NCBI GenBank assembly: GCA_002179805.1
Contig: NAVB01001152.1
Span: forward strand, 1-64,000
DNA: 64,000 nt
Source: Acanthamoeba lenticulata
Taxonomy: Eukaryota; Discosea; Longamoebia; Acanthamoebidae
Direction: 5' to 3'
In this document: positions 9,089 through 19,000 of the stretch, piece by piece
Layout of the letters: the number at the start of each line of letters is the position of its first letter
How positions within the stretch are numbered: the stretch's first letter is position 1
The notes under the pieces: generated by a model
Seen by the model: the letters and a program-made list of their open reading frames with translations, nothing else
The model's database searches: none
Told to the model about the DNA's origin: nothing
Translations under genes and position numbers: made by a program

Positions 9089-11408
9089 TTAGTACAGCGA
9101 ACGGGCGGAGAAGTCGTCAATGCGCAGGCGGCAGTCTTCCCGACCAGTGATCTGTGCGAGCAGACGAGGAAAGAAAGGAACGACAACCGTTAGGAACAGG
9201 CCTTTTGCGGTGAAGGCGAAGAGAGGGAAGGGCGTACCAGTCGGTGGTCGTCGAAGCGAAGGGCGTAGACCTTGCCGCCCTTGTCCTCAACAACCTCGGA
9301 CGCGTCACCGCGCTGCAGCTCGATGAGGCCCTGGTCCTCTTCGACCTTGCTCCACATCGTCACCTGCCGGCCCTCGTTGATGTCCCATACTGCAATCATC
9401 ATCATCATCATCATAACCACCACCGCCATCGTCAGCATCAGCATCACCTTGGGCAGCAAGGAGCAAGAGGAACGCGACACATACCTCGGAAGGACTGGTC
9501 GAAGGAGGAGGTGATGAGCATGCCGTTGGTGTTGTACTGGAGGGTGGTGATGGAGTCGGTGTGGCCGCCCAGCTCCCACAGGCGCCGGCCGGCGACGAGG
9601 TCCCACACGCCCGCCGTGCTGTCGTAGGATCCGCTCACGACGAACCGCGAGTCGGCCTGCAGGCACCGGATGGCGTCCTTGTGGCCCGAGAACTGGCTCA
9701 CGGGCGTGCACTGGCCCTCGGCGTCGCCGGCCACGCGCAGGTCCCACACTCGGATGTCGGCGCCGCCGGTGATGACCGTGTTCTGGTCGAGGAACTGGCT
9801 GCACCAGATCGTGTCCTGGCACGCCGCGATGCGGCGCTCGCACTCGCCCGTCTCCATGTCCCACACTAGCCGATGGCACATCATCACGACGGATCAGGTC
9901 AGGATGGGATCCTCATCGATCGATCGGAGGTCGCAAGGAGCGGGGATGAGCAGGCACGTACGGCGGATGAAGGTGTCGGTGGAGCTGCTCACGATCTTGT
10001 TGTTGAGGGAGTCCAGGCCCCAAATGGCCCTGTGCCAATGGCACGCGCGGCGCCGAGTCAGGAGGCGAGCGCGACTAAGAGCCCGGCCGAGAGAGAGGGG
10101 AGGAAGCGTACGAGACGTGGCCGCGGAGGGTGTTGAGGTTCTCGCCGGTAGTGACGTCCCACAGGCGCAGGGTGCCATCGTAGGAGGCCGAGATGGCGCG
10201 CTTGCCCATCAGCTGTGCGTTCAAAGCAAAACAAATCAGTTTTCAGTACTTGACATAAAGAAAAGAAAAGAAAGCTTTTATTTATAATGATAATCAAATT
10301 AATAACAACAATAACAAAAAAAATCTACAATGAACGCCACTTCATGTCATGAACGACGGAGGAGGAGGTCACCAACCTTGAGGTTCCAGACGGCGTACTG
10401 GTGGCCGAGCATGGAGTGGAGGGGTGCGCCCGAGTTGCTGTCCCACACCTGGACGCTGTGGTCACTGCTGCCCGTGATGATGTGTTCATCGTCGAAGGCC
10501 AGACAGAAAATGGCCGCCGTGTGCTTCTTCGACAGCATACGCCGGCGGAAAGCGGCCTTGCTCCAGTTGCTCCTGAAAGGATCATCGTCATCAATAACGT
10601 TAGCATTTATGAGGAAGCGCCGATTTGAATGGGTCTCACGTGTGGTGGATGGTAACGCACTTGGTCTTCTTTTGGGCCAACCATACTGACTTCCAGCGAG
10701 AGAGCCCTGTGGCCCGTTCGCGGTCGGCTTCTTTGCTTGATGCTGTTAAACAGGAATTGCCAACAAGTCAACAAAAGAACGAAGAACGGAAAAAGAACGA
10801 AAGCGACGAGGAAGCGGAGGAGAGCGAACTAGCCAGGAGCGGGGTGTAGTGTTTGAGGAGGTTATGGGCCTTGGTCAGCGAACGGCATCCGCGGACCACT
10901 TCCTGCTTCCACAGAGTCTCCTCTGTGATGAGGTTGGTTGACCCGTTAGCGCAAATGGCTCGAGGGAATGCGAAAAAGAGGGAGAAGCAAGAAGAGGGGG
11001 GCCTGCGGGACGGTGCGCTGTACCGTCGGCAAGGTAACGCCAGCGGTGGCAGGTGGAGGCCACAGTGAGGAGCTCGTTGGAGTTCAAGTAGGAGAAGATG
11101 AGGACAAAGACCTCGTTGGGCAGAACGTCAATGTGGCTGGCGCTGGCGCCTAGGACGACCGAGCCGGCGCCGGCCAACATGAAGTCATCCACGAATTCGT
11201 TGCCATTGTAGTAATCTGCGTCGGCAACCAAATCAGCTTCGTATTGCTCCTCGTCAAGAGACATGGGTTCGACGCCGGCGGGCAGGGGGGCCAGGCGGAG
11301 GCCCTTGAACTCGACATGCTGCAGGTCGACCTTGACGTCCGGGTCGATGGAGTCGTCGAAGCAGCCGTCGTCAAAGTAGTGCGAATGAAAGTGCGAGGGA
11401 GCAAACAT
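9089..11408 (-). CDS. F-box and WD40-repeat protein (SCF substrate receptor)
   Basis: Nine exons were traced: 11408-11024, 10922-10830, 10742-10640, 10572-10377, 10212-10112, 10029-9962, 9865-9485, 9389-9238 and 9151-9089; they sum to 513 residues in one frame. An acidic N-terminal region of ~95 residues precedes the F-box (IDVLPNEVFVLIFSYLNSNELL...CHRWRYLA...ETLWKQEV). A linker and a run of WD40 blades follow, with clear repeats such as GSSDHSVQVWD, ASYDGTLRLWD, SSTDTFIRLWD, GGADIRVWD and GSYDSTAGVWD. F-box/WD40 proteins of the Fbw7/Cdc4/beta-TrCP type recruit phosphorylated substrates to SCF ubiquitin ligases. The blade sequence is not specific enough to name the substrate class. One donor is GTTCG (10829), others GTACG or GTATG. 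An (ATC)n run sits in intron 8. Confidence 0.9.
9395..9414. repeat. (ATC)n microsatellite in F-box gene intron
   Basis: About six and a half ATC units in the intron between the last two large WD40 exons. It is outside coding sequence. Confidence 0.8.
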
Positions 11409-11738
11409 GATGTGTGTAGGTATGTGGTGGTGCTCTCGAGATGACTAACGAAGGGCGTGTGGAGTGAAGGCCTCTTCGTTATGGTGCGTGTTGCGGTGCT
11501 TACTGCAGGAGGAGAGACAATGCTCAACAAAGTCACCCGCCGAGGAAGGGAGCGTTGGTGGTCTGCAGAACGCGCCTGCAGGTGTCCTAGTTGGCCGCTA
11601 TGCTACGGAGCAATATCATATTAATTTAGCTCCGACCGGCAACACATTCCTTCTGGCACTCAACTCCGTGTGCGCGAGGAAATAAATAAAGAAAGAATAA
11701 CGAGCCACTCGTTACTCTCCGGCAGAAGATGAGGCTCC
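11409..11738 (-). promoter_or_regulatory. Intergenic: upstream of F-box gene, downstream of TMEM234-like gene
   Basis: 330 nt between two minus-strand genes. It should contain the F-box promoter and the TMEM234-like 3' end. An AT-rich patch (AATATCATATTAATTTAG, about 11611-11628) and AATAAATAAA (11681-11690) are visible. No gene was recognised. Confidence 0.35.
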
Positions 11739-12411
11739 TCAATTGGGCTTGCTGGAGACACAGATGGACACTCCCACGAGGACAAGAGCCATTCCCACTA
11801 ATGTGGCTGCACTCAACAGTGAATAAGTGAGCGTAACGTAAAAGAATGAAGAAAGTCCAGAAACGAGCGAAGAAGCCGTACAGCGATTAATGCCACGCGT
11901 TTCTCCCATTAGCTGGCTCGTAGCAGTGGTGAAAAGAAACGTGAGGGAATTGGTGATCGGCACCACAAGCGAGATCTCTGCCAATGGAGCGCAATTTAGC
12001 GACAATCAGGAGGTCGAGTTCTTTCGTCCTTTCGTAAGTACCAGCATTGCCTAGAGACCAGAAGAAGACCACGGAGCCGCACATATTGAGAAGAAACGGT
12101 ACTAGATACTGTATCCACCACAGGTTGCTGTTATTTGTGGCTCATTCAGTGCGTCACGGTACACGTACTTGCCATCTGGTGAAGAGAAAGACAGTTTCGG
12201 CAATGAACTGCGCCACTGGGTGGGAGCGCTTGGGCAGTTCGGCGAGGCCTTGACTACCCCGCTTTATGAGCGGGTTTGTGCAACCCCACAAGCACCCTAC
12301 CACAACCAGCCAGAACGAGGAAGAGATCCCTGCCACGCGGTGCACGGTGAGGCTCAACCGTTAACAAGCGGCTGTGGTACACGCCGTACAAGAAGGTTCC
12401 GCTGCCTCCAT
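11739..12411 (-). CDS. TMEM234-like multi-pass membrane protein
   Basis: TMEM234 proteins are small four-helix membrane proteins related to the drug/metabolite (EamA) transporter fold; their substrate is not established. Exons 12411-12390, 12329-12158, 12127-12042, 11977-11897 and 11806-11739 join in frame to give 142 residues, near the size of animal TMEM234. Family blocks are clear: WLVVVGCLWGCTNPLIKRGS at the N-terminus, QYLVPFLLNMCGS, ISLVVPITNSLTFLFT, and LVGMALVLVGVSIC at the end. The first exon encodes only seven residues and is inferred because it supplies an ATG and the right phase. The last intron (90 nt, 11807-11896) is a multiple of three with no stop, so a retained form of 172 residues is also readable. 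Confidence 0.8.
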
Positions 12412-12520
12412 CTTGTGTGTCCACTTGTATTCAGCCTGCACGCGAAAAAAAAAAAAGACGGAGGTGTGGCACCTGGCCTTAACTATGCGATGGCCAGTCT
12501 GTGAACAAATGAGTAGTAAA

Positions 12521-12593
12521 GCCCCAGTAGCTTAGTTGGTAGAGCGCTGTGCTTATAACGCAGAGGTCGTGAGTTCGAGGCTCACCTGGGGCA
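12521..12593 (+). tRNA. tRNA-Ile (anticodon UAU)
   Basis: A complete 73-nt cloverleaf can be drawn. The acceptor stem is GCCCCAG/CTGGGGC with discriminator A. There is a D arm with TAGCTTAGTTGGTAGAGC, and an anticodon stem CTGTG/CGCAG enclosing loop CTTATAA, so the anticodon is TAT. The T arm is GTGAG-TTCGAGG-CTCAC. UAU reads the AUA isoleucine codon. No intron interrupts the anticodon loop, whereas yeast and human tRNA-Ile(UAU) genes carry one. A run of T follows at once. Confidence 0.95.
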
Positions 12594-12598
12594 AACTC

Positions 12599-12603
12599 TT
12601 TTT
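12599..12603 (+). terminator. RNA polymerase III T-run terminator of the tRNA
   Basis: Five consecutive T residues start 6 nt after the tRNA discriminator base, the standard Pol III stop signal. Confidence 0.85.
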
Positions 12604-12680
12604 CTCTGTGCCACAAATATGTTTTAATGGACACCAACCCAAAAAGAAATGAAAAATTGTAACGGTCAAGCGGTCAGCCA

Positions 12681-12692
12681 TTTTGGCGCGAA
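12681..12692 (+). promoter_or_regulatory. E2F-like site upstream of kinesin gene
   Basis: TTTTGGCGCGAA matches the canonical E2F/DP consensus TTTSGCGC and extends it. It lies 89 nt upstream of the kinesin ATG, suiting a gene needed in mitosis. Function is inferred from motif and position. Confidence 0.5.
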
Positions 12693-12780
12693 CACGGTGT
12701 TGGCAAACAGGGAAACGCTTTTGATCGACACACAGCCAAAACGCACGATTCAGCACTGGAAGAGGCCAAAGGCACTAAAC

Positions 12781-15699
12781 ATGATTCGATCCAAGCGGGC
12801 ACGACATGAAGAAGCAACTCCCGGTCCAGCAGTACCACCATCACCTGCACCTTCTTCACGCACATCAACAATGACGCCACTGCGCGCCAGCTACACACCC
12901 ATGAAACGGCCAAAGAAATACGAAATGGGAGACCACAAGGAGTTGATTGATGTCTTCCTTCGAGTGCGTCCTGTGTCGGAGGGTCAGAAATCCATGATAA
13001 TCGACGCCACGCCCACCTCAATTGTCGTACCCACCAAGGTTGGCCCTAAGCATTTTGCCCTACCAAGGCTGTGCCCCTGCTAAGTGTTGGTGGTCGTGCA
13101 GGATCGAGCGGAACAAACGACCTTTTCCTTCAACGAAGTCTTCACGGAAGAAACGAAGCAGGAGAAGCTGTTTGAGCGCGTGGCTCAGCCTATGGTCTCT
13201 GAATTTTTGGATGCTGACCGCAACTGCTTCCTCTTCGCCTACGGCAACTCTAATGCGGGTGCGTTCGCTGCGCTTTGGTGAAAATGGTTGTTTTTTTTGT
13301 TCACAATCTGGTAATCGGGTTGATGTAGGCAAAACGTACACGATTTACGGCAAGGAAGAGGAACCTGGTATCCTTCCGCGGGTGGTGAAGCAGATTCTCG
13401 ACCAAGTCGGGCCTCAAATGAAGAACAAGCAAATGTTCCTCCTAGCCAGCTTCGTCGAGGTCTATGGCGAGCATTTCTTCGACCTCCTCAACCAGAGGGA
13501 GAAACTGCGCCTCAAGGAGGCGCCCAACGACAAGGGCACCTACTTCTCCGGCGTGGCGGAGGCACCAATCACATCTATGGAGGGTGCCATCAATCTGTTC
13601 GAGCAGGGCCTCAAGAACAGACAAGTGGCCTCCACTCAGCTCAACGTCGACTCGTCGCGCTCGCACTCGCTGTTCACCATCAAGCTCGTCAAGATCAACC
13701 CCGGCTTTACGCTTGAGATGGTCAGGAACAAGGCGCCCAACTGCACCAAGGTGGTGCAGTTCTGCATCGTCGATCTTGCTGGCTCTGAGCGCGCTAAGCG
13801 CACGCAGAACACCGGCGCCCGCCTCAAGGAGGCCGGACACATCAACGGCGCCCTCATGACGTTCCGCAAGTGCATTGATGCCGTCCTGGCCATCCAGCGC
13901 GGCGCCACCAATACTGTACAGTATTCCCTCAGATGCCTTTCTTGGGTACGTGCCACAGTCCACGATACTCATGTAAACAAATCGGCTGCAGGTGATCCCC
14001 TATCGCGAGTCGAAGCTGACCCAGGCCGTGCGCGACTTCTTCATCGGCCAAGCCAAGGGCCGGATGATCATCAACATCAGCCCCGCCGAAGAGGACTTTG
14101 ATGAGACACTTCCCGTCCTCGACTTTGCCAACACGGCCAAGGAGGTCAGCACGAACATGAAACGAGCCGGACGCGTCCCCGCTACTCCCGCCGTAGCGCG
14201 ACTGCTCGGCCCTGCCCCTGGTGCCGAAATGGGCGCCGAGGCTCGCGGGACGATCGATGAGTTGACGCGCCGACTCGAGGAGATGCAACAGCGACTCTAT
14301 GAGAAGGATATTGAGTTGGCCAACAAGGAGATGGAAGTGCGCGAGGAGTGCACTTCGGTGATGGCCCGGCGACTGCAGGAAATGGAGATTATGCATCGCG
14401 AAAGCGTGGTGCGCGCTCGCGCTTTTGCCGAGGAGAAGTACGAGAAGAAGATCGAGATCCTCAGCCAGTTTATCCAGTTCCAGTCGCCTCCGCAGCCGTC
14501 TCAGCAGCAGCAACCTGGCAAGACTCCGCTCGAAGAATTGGCCGCCCAGCTCGACGCCGACCACTGGAAGCGCCAGTCCAAGGAGGTGCGGAGAGGTCTT
14601 TCTTTAACCTCCACCGCTGATGCTTACTCAACGTCGGTTTTCTTCTTTCTCTGCAGCTTGAACAAACGCTTGCGGCCAAGGACAAGACCATCAAGTCGCT
14701 CCAGGTGCAACTCATGGACGCCGAGAGATACCGACGTGAGCTAGTACGCCACCCTTGCTTTTACTCCCTTTAACTTTGTGCCTGTCGTTCAGCTGGGTTG
14801 ATGGCTCATTTTTTTGTCGGCCGTCGGTGATTCTTGTTCCCTCAGGAGGCGTGCAAAGCGGAGCTGGCGGAGGCAAAGAAGCGCGTTGTGGCTACCGGAG
14901 GGGTCGGAACCCCGTTCACGCCCTCGCGGTCGTCGCCCATCCCTAAGATTGTGATCACGCCGCCCAAGGAGGACGTCGCCCCGTCGTCCAAGGCTGCTGC
15001 TCTCGACTGCGACGAAAGCCTCTCGGACGATGATGACCATGCGCCGAGCAAGCGTGCCGTGGCCTCGAAGAAGGCTGCGGCCTCGCATGACAGCCCCTAC
15101 GAGTCCAAGACGATCAAGCGCAAGCGTGAGCAGCAGCAAAAGAAGCGACCGGCGATGGACTCAGATGACGAGGTTGACCTCATGTCGGAGGAGGAGCACG
15201 ACGAGGATGACTACGACGACGAGGAGGAAAGCGGGACGAAGAAGACAAAGAAGCAGCCCGCCAAGCGGGGGACCAAGACCGTGAAAAAGGCCGTCGCGAA
15301 GAAGGGCACCAAGGCGCCCGTGCTCAAGAAGCAGAAGAGCGACGAGAGCGTGAGCGAGGAGGAGATCGCGGCCTCAAGCGAGGAGGAAGAGCTCCAGAGC
15401 AGCAGCGCCAAGCACAAGTCGCGTGGTGGCACGCTGAGGCAGAAGACAAAGAACGCGGGCAACTTCTTCCGGGAGTGCTTCACCCCCGAGAAGCGGCTCA
15501 AGAAGAAGCTCGAGGACTCGCCCCTCGTGCGTCCCCATCACCACACTTTCTCTTTGTCCCAACTCCAGTTGCAACTCACTTGCTCCTGATGATGCAGTAT
15601 CTGGAGGACTCGGTGGACAAGGAGAACGCGCCTTCCAAGGCCAAGGCGGCCACCATGGGCAAGCGTACCGGCATGCGTCGCGCCAAGCTCGCCAACTAG
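12781..15699 (+). CDS. Kinesin motor protein, kinesin-6 (MKLP/KIF20) type
   Basis: Seven exons (12781-13038, 13102-13258, 13329-13915, 13992-14585, 14657-14743, 14846-15526, 15598-15699) give 821 residues. The motor domain sits near the N-terminus after a Pro/Ser-rich leader. It has IDVFLRVRPVSEG, a P-loop FAYGNSNAGKTYTIYG, switch I NVDSSRSHSLFTIK, switch II VDLAGSERAKRT and IPYRESKLT. The (N/S)NxGKT P-loop and IDVFLRVRP resemble kinesin-6 family members, which act at the central spindle and in cytokinesis; the 50-100-residue insertion typical of that family is not evident, so the subfamily is tentative. A coiled coil (about residues 390-510) is followed by a highly charged tail with acidic and lysine-rich stretches and a KEN box near the C-terminus. 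It ends as a plus-end directed motor would, motor first. Confidence 0.88.
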
Positions 15700-16034
15700 G
15701 TCAAGTCTCTATAGTTGTGTGACCTCGCACGCTGCGCCATACCCTCATACGCGAGCGACTGTAAATAGAGATCCCCATTACACTGGTGTGCGCACAAATG
15801 GGGAAACACCGCTCCAGCGAGCCAGTAGATGCGAGGCGGGCGGTGGTTGGTAGGCTCGCTGTCTGCTGATTGGTACCCCTCTGCCTCCTGATTGGGCCGA
15901 GGCTGGGATCCAATTAATTCTTCCGCCCGTGCAACCACTCGGAGGGATCTTTGGCGATCCTCTTATGCTCAGTAGGCTCGCTTTTGTTCATTCTCCCTTA
16001 TCGCCACAACACGTTCACTGCTGCCCCGCCTTCC
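15700..16034 (+). other. Intergenic region
   Basis: 335 nt between two same-strand genes. It should hold the kinesin 3' end and the promoter of the giant membrane-protein gene. GATTGG (15887-15892) is an inverted CCAAT motif. Nothing else was recognised. Confidence 0.35.
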
Positions 16035-19000
16035 ATGACTCCCTCGAGCCGCAGCTTCGTGGTCTCGTGGGAAGGCCTCTCCATGCTTCTACTTCTTCTG
16101 GTCGCCCTGGCCTCGGCGTCAAGTAGGGATGCCGTATCGGCCGAGGAAGTGCCCAGTCACTTCTACCACGCGGCCGTCGGAGCGGCTGAGCAGCCTGAAC
16201 AAGTCGACGAGCGAGAGACTGGGCAGGCTGGACGCGCCACGAGCAGCAACTTAGAGAAGCCGGTCTACATCCCCTTTGACCAGCGGCAAGACTCGGCCCT
16301 GAAGAGGGCTGCGGCCTACCGCTTCGCCTTCTCCAACCTGCACACCGGCAAGTCTCGCTTCGTGCTGTACCCGCAGGCATTTTCCACGTCAGGCGGGATC
16401 CAGTTTGACCAGGGCGCCCTGATCTCGACCACCACCGACGGTTTCAGCAACGCCTTCTCGGCCATCGCCGACGACTCCTCCATCAACTTGGCCGCCGCCA
16501 AGGCCCTCTATGACATCAAGTGCGTGGTCCTTTCTTGGCTCCCGTACCGGGAGCACCGCGTAATTGTTTGTGGTGTCTGTGATGGGATGATCCACTAATA
16601 TGACGTGGTGTGGGGTGGTTGGACTGGGCTCAGCATCGCCATCCTGACCATCGAAGGCCAGTACAATGGCATGTTGCGGCCGCTCACGTACGAATCTTAC
16701 GACTACTGCGCGCCCTTGTACAACTACATCAACACCAAGTACGCCCAGTGCTGGCGCTCCGCCGACTACTGGGCCTACATCGCCGCCAATCCGAGCCACG
16801 AGGCCACGAGCGTCGTCTACGTCGATGAGACCGACATCAAGTCCGGCCGCTTGCTGCTAGCTGACGGCTACCCGCGGTTCGGTGCCCTTGTCGTGCCGGA
16901 CGTCTACGCCGGCGCCGACGCCGCCATCGCCGCGCTGCTCGGCACCGACGGACGAGCGCAGCTCCAGGCCTATCTCGAGCAGGGAGGTCTGATCTTTAGC
17001 TCTGGCAAGGGCGCCTTGCTGCTGCAGACCCTGGGCCTTGTCGCGGCCGGTACTCTGGACACCAGCAACACGCTCGTTTCCCAACCCGGCAAGCTCTCGG
17101 CCGCTGTCTCGGGCTGCGGCGGCGAAGTCGCGGCGAACCCAGAGGCCGCTTGGGCTCAGCGCACGTTGTGCTTCTCGCCCACAGCAGCCAATGGCTCGTC
17201 GTCCATCGCGTCGCTGCAATCGGCGCCCTTGGCGGCCAACGTCGACGGCTTCACCGTGGTCTCCCAGTGGGACGGCTCTACGGTGCGCATCAAGAACGGC
17301 GCCGGTGCCGTGAGCGACGCCGATCCGGCCGGGTTCTACCCGCACGTCCTCTGGCAGGCCGTGGGCCGAGGCCAGCTGGTGCTCCACCTGGGCAACCCGG
17401 TGCTCGAGGAGGCCTCGTTTGGCTGGTTCTTTGACGCGCTGTTCCTGGCCATGAGCGAGCCCATCGTCATCGACGCCGCGATCGTGTCCGGCATGACCGT
17501 CATCCCGGCGTACGAGCAGCTGGCCCTCTCCGTCCAGCTTGACCTCAAAAACATCTTTGATCAGTCCCTCAACAACGTAACCTACCTCGTCTGGGTCGGT
17601 GCCGGACTTACGGTACGCATGCCACATCAAGATTTTTTTAATTAATAGGTTTTTTTTAAAATAGAAAAATATGATTTTTTAACCAAACAAAAGATTAGTT
17701 TGTAGTTTGTTGGACTGATGCCGAAGCTCGTCTGATTTTACGCAGGTGGAGGCGTTGCCCAGCGGATGCTCGGTGGTGTCCAACACCCAGCGCACGGCCC
17801 CCGGCTCCGCGCTCAATAGCTCCATCTATCTCGACTGCTCGCCCTCTGGCCACACACTGGCGGCCTTTGGCACAGTGTCGACCACCGTCAAGTTGTTCAT
17901 CGCCGACGTCTCCATCACGCAGAGGGGCACCGGCATCCCGCTGGTTTATCCGCAGGTCAACTACACCGTGGCTTCTCGGGCCGACCTTCCGGTATTCGTG
18001 GACTGGGGCCCCATCACCGTCGATGCCTACGAGGCCGCCTTGATCCGCTCAGACATGAACGCCGACCCTCTGGGCTTCTACCCACGTACGCTTGCATTTT
18101 TATTCTCTTATTTTCTTATTTATTGTTTTCTATTTTCATAATTTGTTTTTCTTGAGGGACTGATGGACATGTTCGCTGACAGTCAGCGGCTCGGGCATCT
18201 ACGTGGACAATGTGCTGACGGCCGAGAACAAGGCCAACACGCAGGCGCTCGATGTGACCTTCATCAGCTACGTGCCTCTCATCTCGCCCCTCGTCGACAT
18301 GGACAACCAAGCCGCGGTGGCGACACTGGCCACGTTCGACTGGCTGTACTACGATAAGTCGATCAACAAGGTGGACAACTACTCGTACCCGTTCGTCACG
18401 CTGAACCCGCGGGACAAGGACTACCTGGACTATGCGCTGCTGCTCCAACGCGGCGACCTCCTGGCCGCCGACTGGGACATCCCGGTCAAAAACTCTCGGC
18501 TGGCGCGCGACCCGGGCCTGTTTGGCAGCCTGCCCTCCGTGACGGGCAACGTGAGCGACATCGCCAACGCGGGATACGCCAGCACGGCGCCCGCCACGAC
18601 CCAGTTCGTGACCCAGCAGGTGCTCTTCTCCGACGCCGACTCGTTCTACGGCCTCGGCGTGCCGCGCATGCTGGCCTTCCTCGAGCTGTCCGACCCCAAG
18701 GCCTTTGCCTCCTACAACGTGTCGGCCTCGTGGCCGTCCGGCGCGCCGAGTCTGGACCAGCTCAACGCGGCCCGCACGGCGCTGCGGCACAGCATCTCCT
18801 TCGCCCGCTCTGACGTCTACTTCTACAAGACGCGCGAGGGCCTGCCCTTGCCGCAGGGCCTCACTTCGTCCAGCACCTTCTCGCTCGATCAATACCAGGC
18901 CAGCGCCAACACCTGCGTACGTCCTTGCCCTAACCAGCGTGCTGTGCTGCCTTGGCTGATCGTGATGATGGTGGCGGCATGTGCAGGGCGCGACGACGGC

